In this document: piece after piece, positions 1 through 6,955 of the stretch
How the letters are laid out: every line of letters begins with the position of its first letter
Position numbering within the stretch: the stretch's first letter is position 1
From: Nitrospirae bacterium GWC2_56_14
Lineage (GTDB): Bacteria; Nitrospirota; UBA9217
DNA: 18,819 nt
Assembly (NCBI GenBank): GCA_001803705.1
Contig: MHDY01000143.1
Location: 1-18,819 of the forward strand
Reading direction: 5' to 3'
Notes under the pieces: model-generated
Database searches by the model: none
The model's input: only the letters and a program-made list of their open reading frames with translations
Told to the model about the DNA's origin: nothing
Translations under genes and position numbers: made by a program

Positions 1-1
1 A

Positions 2-10
2 TGCTATAAT
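2..10 (+). promoter_or_regulatory. Extended -10 promoter element of prfB
   Basis: TG at 2-3, one base, then a perfect TATAAT at 5-10 form an extended -10 (TGnTATAAT). The predicted transcript start is about base 16-18, giving a leader of about 30 bases before the prfB ATG at 47. Any -35 box lies outside the window. Confidence 0.6.
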
Positions 11-46
11 CCGCTTCAGTTTTTAACCGCACGGCAGGAGAACGGC

Positions 47-1157
47 ATGCTTTTAGAAGACGCAAAGCAGGAACTGGATAAAATAACCGGCAGGGTCGAG
101 ACCCTGCGGAGGCATCTTTGACACCCCTGCCAAGGAAGCGCGCTTAGCCGAACTCACCAGTCTCACCGAAACCTCCGGCTTCTGGAACAACTCCGACAAA
201 GCAAATGTCGTACTGAAGGAAAAAGCTGCGATCGAGCGCGCGCTCAGGGACTGGGGATCGCTTGCCCGGCGGGTAAGCGATCTTGAGGCCATGGCCGACC
301 TGGTATCGGAAGAAGGCGGCCAGGCCCTTTTGGCGGAACTGGAACGCGAGATCGCGGGCATGCAGAAGGACCTGGGAACGGCGGAAGTGGCTGCTTTGCT
401 GTCGGGCGAGCGGGACCTGTCGAACGCTATCGTCTCGATCCATCCCGGCGCAGGCGGCACGGAAGCCCAGGACTGGGCCGAGATGCTGATGCGCATGTAT
501 CTGCGCTGGGCCGAGAAACGCGGGTATAAGACCGAGATCCTGGACTACCAGAACGGCGAGGAAGCAGGCGTCAAGTCCGTCACGTTCATGGTCCTGGGCG
601 ACTACGCCTACGGCAGGACAAAGGCAGAGGCCGGCGTGCACCGCCTTGTCCGCATCTCCCCTTTTGACGCCAACAAGCGAAGACACACGTCGTTCGCGTC
701 GGTCCACGTCTACCCCGAGGTCGAAGAGGACGTCGACATCACCATCGACGAAAAGGACCTGCGCATCGACACCTACCGCGCGTCCAGCGCCGGCGGCCAG
801 CATGTGAACAAGACCGACTCGGCCGTGCGCATCACCCATCTGCCGACCAACATCGTGGTCCAGTGCCAGAACGAGCGTTCCCAGCTCAAGAACAAGAACG
901 TGGCCATGACGGTGCTGCGCTCGCGGCTGTATGAAGTGCGGAAAAAAGAGCTGGACGATAAGGTAGAGAAGCTGATGAGCGAGAAGAAGGATATTGCCTG
1001 GGGAAGCCAGATCCGGTCTTATGTGTTCCAGCCCTACCAGATGGTGAAAGACCACCGCACCGGTGTTGAGTCCGGGAACGTCACGGCGGTCATGGACGGA
1101 GATATCGACCAGTACATCGAAGCATTTTTGATAGCAAGCAGCGGGGTGAAGGGGTAG
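47..1157 (+). CDS. prfB: Peptide chain release factor 2 (programmed +1 frameshift)
   Basis: RF2 recognises UGA and UAA stop codons in the ribosomal A site and triggers peptidyl-tRNA hydrolysis. The ATG at 47 follows AGGAG (36-40) with a 6-base spacer. The first frame reads 24 codons to an in-frame TGA at 119-121. The bases before it, GGAGG at 108-112, then CAT, CTT and TGA followed by C, are the known RF2 frameshift signal: an internal Shine-Dalgarno and a slippery CTT before TGA-C. After slipping +1, reading resumes at GAC (120) and runs to TAG at 1155-1157, giving 369 residues against about 365 in E. coli. The codon-recognition tripeptide SPF is at residues 204-206 and the catalytic GGQ at 249-251. 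The arrangement implies autoregulation: low RF2 favours frameshifting and more RF2. It is the only plus-strand protein gene here and converges on the amidase gene. Identity is very secure. Confidence 0.97.
107..122 (+). promoter_or_regulatory. RF2 programmed +1 frameshift site
   Basis: CGG AGG CAT CTT TGA C. The GGAGG ends three bases upstream of CTT, the same spacing as in the E. coli signal (AGG GGG TAT CTT TGA C). CTT at 116-118 is the slip codon and TGA at 119-121 is the stop bypassed when RF2 is scarce. Both flanking reading frames encode conserved RF2 sequence, which supports a functional shift rather than a sequencing error. Confidence 0.95.
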
Positions 1158-1161
1158 GTCC

Positions 1162-1185
1162 AGGGGTCAGGGGTCAGGGGTCAGG
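1162..1185. repeat. AGGGGTC heptamer tandem array
   Basis: Three exact copies of AGGGGTC (1162-1168, 1169-1175, 1176-1182) plus AGG, directly after the prfB stop codon. It sits in the gap between convergent prfB and the amidase gene, with no coding potential seen. Confidence 0.85.
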
Positions 1186-1204
1186 ACTCTGGATGTACTG
1201 TTTT

Positions 1205-1240
1205 CAATCCGCAATCCGCAATTGAAACAATCCGCAATAG
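1205..1240. repeat. Intergenic CAATCCG-type repeat, copy 1
   Basis: Repeated CAATCCG words (CAATCCGCAATCCGCAATTG, then CAATCCGCAATAG). The same words, partly in inverted orientation, recur at 6856-6892, 6922-6954 and 17664-17694, so this is an interspersed family rather than a local oddity. Confidence 0.7.
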
Positions 1241-1242
1241 AT

Positions 1243-3075
1243 TCATATTCCCATCATCTGGGGCGCCCGGTCAGAAACGTAATTTCTCACCCCTTGGTAC
1301 AAAGCCTCGGCAATGCTCTGCCGGTAGGACTCCGTGCGAAGCAGCTTTTCCTCTTCCGCATTACTGATAAAACCGACCTCCGCCAAAATGCTCGGCATCT
1401 CCGTATTGATCAGCACATAGAAGAAGGCCCTTTTCACTCCCAGGTTGACCACATGCCCCTGCACGGGCTTCACGGTATCCACCAGCGAGGCCTGCACCGT
1501 GTGGGCAAGCTGAAGAGATTCCTCCAGTTTGTCATCCTTGGCCAGATCAGCAAATATCCGGTCCAGCTCTGACTTGAGCTCACTCATGTTTTTGGTGGAC
1601 ATGGCGTTCTCGCGCGCGGCCGTTACCATGGCGTCGCGGTCCGAGGCCCGGAGGCTCTGAATATAGGTCTCGATGCCCCTGGCCTTTCGCTTCCGGTTCG
1701 CGTTCACGTGGATGGAAACGAACAGGTCGGCCCCTTTTGTCTTGGCAATGGCAGGCCGGTCCTCAAGCGGGATGAACACATCCTTGTCACGGGTCATGAC
1801 CACATCGCACCCCAACCGTTCTTTCACGAGGACGGCGAGCCTCTTCGCAATATCGAGGGTGATCGTCTTTTCCTTAAGACCATTTTTGCTCATGGCCCCC
1901 GGATCGTGCCCTCCATGGCCTGCGTCGATGGCGATGGTCTTGACCTTGAGCCCCAGCTGCCGCGACAGGGACAGTTTCGTTTCATCGCCGCTGCGCGCCG
2001 GGGACCGCTGCGCCATGTCCGTGGAGCGTGCGGCGGAAGCCGCAGGATCCGGCTGCTCCGGCTTCACGGGGGGTGACGACAGGCTGTCGGTCCCCGCGCC
2101 GGCAGCGTCAGCCCTCGACGCATCAACCGCTTCTCCTGCGTTGCTTTCGCCGGTCACATCGATCACCAGGCGTTCAGGATCGTGAAGCGGAAACGCTATA
2201 TAATTCTTAAGGCTCGCCAGGTCGAGGACGACGCGGACTGTATCAGGGTCATGCTGGCTTGCCCGCACCTGTTTCAGGATCCCGTCGTTCACGGGAAGCG
2301 TGTTGAGGTTCAGGGCAGCATCCATACGCGCATGGATCAGGTCGAATACCAGCCGGTCGGGATTTTTAAGCTCGCTGGCCTGAAACTTTACCGACCCGGT
2401 CTGATCGATCACAATGCGGGTATAGGCGCCTCCGGACCGGTGCCTGATGCTCGTTACAACACCGGCCGGCCCCGAAGGTTTTGCCGCTTTGGGAGCAGAA
2501 ACGATGCGGGCTGTCGGCATGGGGCGGAGCTCTGTTTCTTTTTTCCCGGCCTTGCCGGAAAGGCCGAGCCGCGCCCTGGCCTTTGCGGTCCAGGGACTAT
2601 CGGCATAGGCCCGCGCCAGCCGCTCGTACGTCTTGAGCGCCGCGGCGCGGTCTTTTTTCTGAGCGAGAGAAAGGTCGATCACCTGAAAGAGCGCCTCGGG
2701 CGCTTTCTGGTGCCGCGGATAGTTGGCCTGGCAGCCGGCATAGGTTCGCAGCGCGGAGTTCAGGTCGCGGGAGTACTTGCTGAATTTGTACAGTTCCCGA
2801 TACAGCTCGGCCCGGTCCAGACAGGCCTCGCCCGCATCAGGGCTTTTCGGATAGGTTTTCTCTACCAGCTCAAAGGTGCGGATGCAATCGAGCCAATAAG
2901 AGCGGTATTTCTTTTTTTGAGGTGATCTCTTCAGGTCGGCAAGGCGTTGAGAGGCGACAGCATACTTATGCCCGGCCTCGGTGTTATAGGACGGGTGCGC
3001 AGGGGCGGCAAAAAACAGCGAGATGGCGCTGGCCATAAAGGCCGCAAGACATGAACGGCCGCGTGTCATCATCAT
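1243..3075 (-). CDS. AMIN-domain N-acetylmuramoyl-L-alanine amidase
   Basis: A periplasmic zinc hydrolase of the Amidase_3 family (AmiA/B/C-like). It cuts the amide bond between N-acetylmuramic acid and the stem peptide, typically for daughter-cell separation. The 610 residues hold a signal peptide (about 1-28), a helical TPR-like region (about 35-170), an AMIN domain (about 206-308) that in this family binds peptidoglycan or targets the septum, a Pro/Ala/Ser-rich linker (about 309-375) and the catalytic domain (about 378-602). Likely zinc ligands are His387 (DAGHGG), Glu402 and His456 (SIHVNA), with catalytic Glu566 (ILAEVGF). Three consecutive ATGs could start it. The SD-like AGGA lies 4 bases before the first, so the second or third may be used. 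The N-terminal TPR-like region makes it longer than the classical AmiC (about 415 residues). Confidence 0.93.
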   Translation of the reverse strand: MMMTRGRSCLAAFMASAISLFFAAPAHPSYNTEAGHKYAVASQRLADLKRSPQKKKYRSYWLDCIRTFELVEKTYPKSPDAGEACLDRAELYRELYKFSKYSRDLNSALRTYAGCQANYPRHQKAPEALFQVIDLSLAQKKDRAAALKTYERLARAYADSPWTAKARARLGLSGKAGKKETELRPMPTARIVSAPKAAKPSGPAGVVTSIRHRSGGAYTRIVIDQTGSVKFQASELKNPDRLVFDLIHARMDAALNLNTLPVNDGILKQVRASQHDPDTVRVVLDLASLKNYIAFPLHDPERLVIDVTGESNAGEAVDASRADAAGAGTDSLSSPPVKPEQPDPAASAARSTDMAQRSPARSGDETKLSLSRQLGLKVKTIAIDAGHGGHDPGAMSKNGLKEKTITLDIAKRLAVLVKERLGCDVVMTRDKDVFIPLEDRPAIAKTKGADLFVSIHVNANRKRKARGIETYIQSLRASDRDAMVTAARENAMSTKNMSELKSELDRIFADLAKDDKLEESLQLAHTVQASLVDTVKPVQGHVVNLGVKRAFFYVLINTEMPSILAEVGFISNAEEEKLLRTESYRQSIAEALYQGVRNYVSDRAPQMMGI

Positions 3076-3086
3076 ATTCCTGTTGT

Positions 3087-3115
3087 TTTTTAACCGAATT
3101 GAGCTGATAAGTCAA
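3087..3115 (-). promoter_or_regulatory. Possible sigma-70-type promoter of the amidase gene
   Basis: Minus strand: TTGACT (3115-3110), 17-base spacer, TAAAAA (3092-3087). The start site would fall only about 5-11 bases before the ATGs, which is short, so this is tentative. The 14-base context TTTTTCATTGACTT is shared with the hemL -35 region. Confidence 0.4.
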
Positions 3116-3195
3116 TGAAAAAGAGCAGCGGAGCAGGCCCGGACAGCGATTTTTCAGCGCGCCAGGCAAAGCGGGATGCGGGCAGGCGGGGACCG

Positions 3196-3224
3196 AAAAA
3201 AAAGGCCCCGGAACATCCGGGGCC
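3196..3224 (-). terminator. Rho-independent terminator of the thrS-infC-rpmI-rplT operon
   Basis: On the minus strand GGCCCCGGA-TGT-TCCGGGGCC is followed by eight T. The 9-bp GC-rich stem with a 3-base loop lies about 37 bases past the rplT stop codon. A second perfect hairpin (GATCAGC-ACGC-GCTGATC on the plus strand, 3241-3258) lies between it and rplT. Confidence 0.93.
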
Positions 3225-3261
3225 GTCAAGAGATTTCTCCGATCAGCACGCGCTGATCAGG

Positions 3262-3615
3262 TTAGGATGCGACTTTTACGGAGTCTACCAGCTTGGTAAA
3301 GCTGGCAGGATCTGTCACTGCCATGTCCGCAAGGATCTTCCTGTCCAGGGCGATGCCCGACTTGGTAAGACCGTTGATGAAACGGCTGTAGGACAGGCCG
3401 TTCAGCCTTGCGGCAGCATTGATGCGCGCAATCCAGAGCCTGCGGAAATCCCTTTTCCGGGCTTTCCGGTCTCTGTAGGCGTACTTAAGTGCACGATCAA
3501 CGGCTTCGGTTGCGGAGCGGTACAGCTTGGACTTTGCTCCCCAGAATCCCTCTGCCAGGTTGAGCACTCTTTTTCTTCTGGCCCGCGTTTTGGGGCCGCC
3601 TTTTGCTCTCGGCAT
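3262..3615 (-). CDS. rplT: 50S ribosomal protein L20
   Basis: L20 binds 23S rRNA early in large-subunit assembly. The 117 residues match the usual family length. The basic N-terminus (MPRAKGGPKTRARRKRVL) and the RDRKARKRDFRRLWIARINAA segment are diagnostic. The start follows a strong AAGGAGG with an 8-base spacer (GAGAAAAA). It lies downstream of rpmI and infC, the standard bacterial order, and ends the operon before a strong terminator. In E. coli and B. subtilis L20 represses its own operon. No such mRNA site was identified with confidence here, but a 7-bp inverted repeat lies immediately upstream of the rplT SD. Confidence 0.98.
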   Translation of the reverse strand: MPRAKGGPKTRARRKRVLNLAEGFWGAKSKLYRSATEAVDRALKYAYRDRKARKRDFRRLWIARINAAARLNGLSYSRFINGLTKSGIALDRKILADMAVTDPASFTKLVDSVKVAS

Positions 3616-3629
3616 TTTTTCTCCCTCCT

Positions 3630-3657
3630 TGAATCAAGGCGCATGTAGCGTGATTCA
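3630..3657 (-). promoter_or_regulatory. Inverted repeat abutting the rplT ribosome binding site
   Basis: TGAATCA and TGATTCA (3651-3657 and 3630-3636) form a perfect 7-bp inverted repeat with a 14-base spacer. It ends directly against the AAGGAGG of rplT, so a hairpin in the mRNA could influence access of ribosomes. Function is inferred only from position. Confidence 0.3.
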
Positions 3658-3721
3658 TGTTTTTTCAGGCGGGCTTTCTGCATCCCCGGCCTGATTGTCT
3701 CATGCAAACTGCGAACAGCTC

Positions 3722-3928
3722 TTAAAATGCGTAGGGCATCATCCGCTTTACGTTCTTCATGTTCTCCGGTGCGACAAGAACGCTCTTTTTCAGGCTGCCC
3801 TTGCGCGACGGACCTTTCGAAGTGAGAAGATGCCGTTTTCCGGCCTGGCCCCTCTTTACTTTGCCCGTGCCGGTCACCTTCATCCGCTTGGCTGCGCTGC
3901 GGTTGGTCTTCAGTTTCTGCTTAGCCAT
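3722..3928 (-). CDS. rpmI: 50S ribosomal protein L35
   Basis: A small basic large-subunit protein. The 68 residues begin MAKQKLKTNRSAAKRMKVTG and contain GKRHLLTSKGPSRKG, typical of L35. The SD GGAAAGGAA lies just upstream of the ATG. About 110 bases separate it from infC upstream and 106 from rplT downstream. It is in the conserved infC-rpmI-rplT cluster, so expression is presumably coupled to that transcript. Confidence 0.97.
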   Translation of the reverse strand: MAKQKLKTNRSAAKRMKVTGTGKVKRGQAGKRHLLTSKGPSRKGSLKKSVLVAPENMKNVKRMMPYAF

Positions 3929-4036
3929 GATATTTCCTTTCCGACATCTGCGTGGTCTCTGCCACCAGGGTCTCTTTCATAATTGACAGGGGAGGATGCT
4001 TCTCTGTATCTATTAATTCAAACTCGCCCGCGTTCC

Positions 4037-4555
4037 TTATGCCTTGGCCTTGGGTCCGAGCAGCAGCGTCATGTTCTTGCCTTCCATGCGTATGTTCTGC
4101 TCTACGACGGCCTCGGCCTCAATGTCCTTCAGGATGCGGTCCAGGACCGCCCTGCCGTAGGACGTGTGGGCCATTTCCCGTCCGCGGAACATGACGGTCA
4201 CCTTGACCTTATTGCCCTCTGCGAGGAAGCGTTTGATGTTATTGGTCTTAAACTCCACATCATGATCGTCCGTCCTTGGCCGCAGCTTGATCTCTTTTAC
4301 GATGATGACGGTCTGGTGCTTCCTGGATTCGGCCGCTTTCTTGGCCATTTCGTACTTATATTTTCCAAAATCCATGATACGGCAGACCGGAGGATTTGCC
4401 GTTGGCGCAACCTCGACCAGATCCAGCCCCTGGTCTTCGGCCTGCTTGATGGCATCCCGCACGAGCATGACCCCAAGCTGCTCGCCTTCGGAAGAAATAA
4501 CGCGGACTTCCTTCACTCTGATCATGTAGTTGATTCTTGTTGTAATTTTACTGAT
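4037..4555 (-). CDS. infC: Translation initiation factor IF-3, probable AUC start
   Basis: IF-3 binds the 30S subunit, blocks premature 50S joining and rejects non-canonical start codons. The sequence MIRVKEVRVISSEGEQLGVM and GKYKYEMAKK are typical. The first ATG (4525) would give 162 residues and cut off part of the conserved N-terminus. The frame stays open upstream to a TGA and reads SKITTRINYMIRVKEV, aligning with the usual RxNxxIRxxEVR start of IF-3. The best SD (AGGGGGTGAT, 4570-4561) is 9 bases from an ATC at 4555-4553 when measured from its GGGGG core, so I place the start there (172 residues, normal length). ATT at 4546 is an alternative with too long a spacer. infC genes characteristically use rare start codons (AUU in E. 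coli), letting IF-3 repress its own translation. It follows thrS by 23 bases. Confidence 0.93.
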   Translation of the reverse strand: MSKITTRINYMIRVKEVRVISSEGEQLGVMLVRDAIKQAEDQGLDLVEVAPTANPPVCRIMDFGKYKYEMAKKAAESRKHQTVIIVKEIKLRPRTDDHDVEFKTNNIKRFLAEGNKVKVTVMFRGREMAHTSYGRAVLDRILKDIEAEAVVEQNIRMEGKNMTLLLGPKAKA

Positions 4556-4578
4556 ACGTAATCACCCCCTCGTAGAGT

Positions 4579-6501
4579 TTAGTTGCTTTTATTCCTGATC
4601 TTTTCCTGCAGGATCGAAATGAATTCATTGAGCGGCATGGCCCCAAGGTCCTTGCCCCCGCGTTCACGTACCGCAACAGCGTTCTGTTCCACTTCCTTTT
4701 CCCCGACCACGAGGATATACGGAACCTTTTCCATGGCCGCTTCCCGGATCTTGAACCCGATCTTCTCGGAACGGGAGTCGAGCTCGACACGGATCCCTGC
4801 GGCAAGAAGCTGGTCCCGCACGCTCTTCGTATACTCAAACTGCTTGTCCGTGATGGACATCACTTTCGCCTGCACCGGCGCCAGCCAGACCGGGAACGCC
4901 CCGGCGTAGTGTTCGATGAGCATGCCGAAGAAGCGTTCGATCGATCCTAACAGCGCCCGATGGATCATATAGGGCCGATGGGGCTGATTATCAACGCCCG
5001 TAAAGCTCATGTCGAACCGTTCGGACATGTTAAAGTCGAACTGGACCGTGGAGCACTGCCAGAGCCTGCCCAGCGCGTCCTTGATCTTGATATCGATCTT
5101 GGGGCCGTAGAATGCTCCGCCGCCTTCGTCGATCTCGTATCCCAGGTTGACCTTTTCAGCGGCAACCTTCAGTGCCTGCGTTGCCTGGTCCCACACCGCG
5201 TTGTCGCCAACGGACTTTTCCGGCCGGGTCGCGATATAGGCCTTGAAATCCTCGAATCCGAAGGTCCTGAGCATCTTTACCACAAAACCGATGACCTGGA
5301 TGACCTCGGTCTCCATATCTTCAGGCGCCACGAAGATATGGGCGTCATCCTGTGTAAAGCCGCGCACGCGCAACAGACCATGCAGCACACCCGAGCGTTC
5401 GAACCGGTAGACGGTGCCGAGCTCAGCGTACCGCAGCGGCAGTTCGCGGTAGGACCGGAGCTTGTTCTTGTAGATCATGATATGGAACGGGCAGTTCATC
5501 GGTTTTACATAATACTCCTGCCCTTCCACATCCATGGAGGAATACATGTTCTCCCGGTAAAAGCCAAGGTGGCCCGACGTCTCCCAGAGATTGGCACGGC
5601 CCACATGGGGAGAATAAACGAAATCGTAGCCGTTTTTCTGGTGCTCATCGCGCCAGAAGTCCTCGATGGTCTTCCTGATGAGCGCGCCCCGGGGATGCCA
5701 CAGGACCAGGCCGCCGCCCACTTCATCGGACACCGAGAACAGGTCCAGGTCCTTGCCGAGCTTGCGGTGGTCGCGCCGCTTGATCTCCTCAAGCCTCGTC
5801 ACATAGGCATCCAGCGCATCCTTGGTCGTGAACGATATGCCGTAGATCCGCTGAAGCATCTTGTTCTTCTCGCTGCCGCGCCAGTAGGCGCCTGCAACCG
5901 AGAGGAGCTTCACGGCCTTGATCTTCGACGTGGAGGAAACATGCGGTCCGCGGCAGAGATCGGCGAAATCGCCCTGCTCGTAGATCGATATCACGTCGTT
6001 GTCAGGGAGCTCGTTGATGAGCTCGACCTTATAGTCTTCCGATCTGTTTTGAAAGAACGTCAAGGCCTCGGCCTTGGAAAGTGTTTTTCTGACGACCGGC
6101 GAAGCTGCCTTGGCCAGGTCCGCCATTTTCTTTTCTATTTTTGCCAGGTCCTCGGGCGTGAACGGCCGCTCGAAGTCAAAGTCGTAGTAGAAACCCTCCT
6201 CGATGGAGGGGCCGATGGCAAGCTTTATCTGGGGATAAAGCTGCTTCACCGCGTGCGCCAAAAGGTGCGACGTGCTGTGCCAGTAGATTGACTGGCCCTC
6301 TTGGGCATCAAAGGTTACGATCTCTACCGAGGAATTGTTCTCAACGGGGGTTTTCAGATCCTGCAGCCGGCCGTTCACTTTAATGGCCAGCGCGTCCTTT
6401 GCAAGGCGAGAGCCGATTTTCTCGGCAACTTCCTGACCGGTGATGCCAGCGGCATACTTTTTTTCCGAACCGTCAGGCAGCCTGAGGTGTATTTCATTCA
6501 T
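4579..6501 (-). CDS. thrS: Threonyl-tRNA synthetase
   Basis: A cytoplasmic class II enzyme that charges tRNA-Thr. The 640 residues match the family (642 in E. coli). Order: TGS domain (about 1-62, LPDGSEKKYAAGIT), the editing/SAD domain with HSTSHLLAHAV, the catalytic core with MNCPFH (zinc Cys), motif 2 around YRFERSG...GFTQDDAHIF, motif 3 HRALLGSIERF, and the C-terminal anticodon-binding domain. ATG 6501 gives the expected TGS start. It has no Shine-Dalgarno: the leader instead contains GATTACCTCCTTA, nearly identical to the 16S rRNA 3' end, and a five-codon ATG frame (6515-6498) whose TGA overlaps the thrS ATG. It lies 58 bases past tRNA-Val with no terminator or promoter seen between, so it is probably co-transcribed from the tRNA-Val promoter. 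Confidence 0.97.
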   Translation of the reverse strand: MNEIHLRLPDGSEKKYAAGITGQEVAEKIGSRLAKDALAIKVNGRLQDLKTPVENNSSVEIVTFDAQEGQSIYWHSTSHLLAHAVKQLYPQIKLAIGPSIEEGFYYDFDFERPFTPEDLAKIEKKMADLAKAASPVVRKTLSKAEALTFFQNRSEDYKVELINELPDNDVISIYEQGDFADLCRGPHVSSTSKIKAVKLLSVAGAYWRGSEKNKMLQRIYGISFTTKDALDAYVTRLEEIKRRDHRKLGKDLDLFSVSDEVGGGLVLWHPRGALIRKTIEDFWRDEHQKNGYDFVYSPHVGRANLWETSGHLGFYRENMYSSMDVEGQEYYVKPMNCPFHIMIYKNKLRSYRELPLRYAELGTVYRFERSGVLHGLLRVRGFTQDDAHIFVAPEDMETEVIQVIGFVVKMLRTFGFEDFKAYIATRPEKSVGDNAVWDQATQALKVAAEKVNLGYEIDEGGGAFYGPKIDIKIKDALGRLWQCSTVQFDFNMSERFDMSFTGVDNQPHRPYMIHRALLGSIERFFGMLIEHYAGAFPVWLAPVQAKVMSITDKQFEYTKSVRDQLLAAGIRVELDSRSEKIGFKIREAAMEKVPYILVVGEKEVEQNAVAVRERGGKDLGAMPLNEFISILQEKIRNKSN

Positions 6502-6515
6502 AAGGAGGTAATCAT
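6498..6515 (-). promoter_or_regulatory. thrS leader: anti-SD-like sequence and five-codon upstream ORF
   Basis: Reading the minus strand, ATG ATT ACC TCC TTA TGA encodes M-I-T-S-L and stops in an ATGA overlap with the thrS start. The stretch GATTACCTCCTTA (6513-6501) differs at one base from the 16S 3' tail GATCACCTCCTTA. Control of thrS by this leader is inference. The sequence itself is certain. Confidence 0.4.
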
Positions 6516-6559
6516 GGTTTCTCTGCTGAGTTTCTCTACCAAATTGATGCTGCGAAAAA

Positions 6560-6634
6560 TGGTAGGCCCGGGCGGTTTCGAACCGCCGACCTCTACCGTG
6601 TCAAGGTAGCGCTCTCCCCCTGAGCTACGAGCCT
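6560..6634 (-). tRNA. tRNA-Val (anticodon GAC)
   Basis: A full cloverleaf with encoded CCA. Acceptor arms are AGGCTCG and CGGGCCT (one T-G pair). The D arm contains GCTCAGGGGGAGAGC. The anticodon stem CTACC/GGTAG encloses the loop TTGACAC (anticodon GAC). The T arm is GGCGG-TTCGAAA-CCGCC. It lies downstream of a consensus-like promoter and upstream of thrS in the same direction. Confidence 0.96.
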
Positions 6635-6657
6635 GTAAACTTTTCTGGTGACCGTGA

Positions 6658-6686
6658 ATTCTATGAAATTACAGCATATTTGTCAA
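6658..6686 (-). promoter_or_regulatory. Promoter of tRNA-Val and probably the thrS operon
   Basis: Minus strand: perfect -35 TTGACA (6686-6681), 17-base spacer, TAGAAT (6663-6658). The start falls about 16 bases ahead of the mature tRNA 5' end. No other good promoter was seen between here and thrS. Confidence 0.85.
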
Positions 6687-6774
6687 GAATAAAATGAGGT
6701 GGGCCGTCTTTTATCGGGGACTGCGGCTGTAGGCACATAAACCGATCAGGCGTTGGTACGTCATTGAAAAATAT

Positions 6775-6851
6775 TGGTGCCCCTGGGAAGATTCGAACTT
6801 CCGGCACACGGTTTAGGAAACCGTTGCTCTATCCACCTGAGCTACAGGGGC
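6775..6851 (-). tRNA. tRNA-Arg (anticodon CCT)
   Basis: 77 bases with encoded CCA. Acceptor GCCCCTG/CAGGGGC is perfectly paired. The anticodon stem ACGGT/ACCGT encloses the loop TTCCTAA (anticodon CCT). The T arm is GGAAG-TTCGAAT-CTTCC. It lies just past the sigma factor gene and its repeat-rich 3' flank. No separate promoter is evident, so read-through from the sigma factor gene is possible. Confidence 0.96.
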
Positions 6852-6855
6852 GTTT

Positions 6856-6892
6856 CAATTGCGGATTGTAGATTGCGGATTTCGGATTGAAC
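6856..6892. repeat. Intergenic CGGATTG-type repeat, copy 2
   Basis: CAATTGCGGATTGTAG followed by GATTGCGGATTTCGGATTG. It is the inverse orientation of the words in copy 3, about 30 bases away, so the two copies can pair imperfectly (for example GCGGATTG with CAATCCGC). Confidence 0.7.
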
Positions 6893-6921
6893 AAAAAGAG
6901 CTTCACGAATCGAGACATTTA

Positions 6922-6954
6922 TTCCGCAATCCGCATTCTCCGCAATCCGAAATC
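6922..6954. repeat. Intergenic CAATCCG-type repeat, copy 3
   Basis: TCCGCAATCCGCATTCTCCG then CAATCCGAAATC, ending next to the stop codon of the sigma factor gene. With copy 2 it forms an imperfect inverted repeat in the 3' region of that gene, a possible mRNA-end structure without a classical T-tract. Confidence 0.7.
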
Positions 6955-6955
6955 A

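Noticed and set aside
119..121. In-frame TGA as a selenocysteine codon, given selC in the window
   Set aside because: It sits in the conserved RF2 frameshift signal and RF2 sequence continues in the +1 frame, so recoding is by frameshift.
144..1055. Minus-strand ORF of 303 codons opposite prfB
   Set aside because: Shadow of prfB, which is confirmed by SPF and GGQ motifs on the plus strand.
4960..6291. Long plus-strand ORF (443 codons) opposite thrS
   Set aside because: Antisense shadow of a highly conserved gene. High G+C and codon bias keep the opposite frame open, and the product shows no family features.
6514..6609. Plus-strand ORF with a perfect SD (TAAGGAGGTAATC-ATG) running into the tRNA-Val region, ending VGPGGFEPPTSTVSR
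   Set aside because: The C-terminal run is the well-known spurious translation of the tRNA antisense strand, and no family resemblance is seen. The SD-like string is better described as part of the thrS leader on the other strand.
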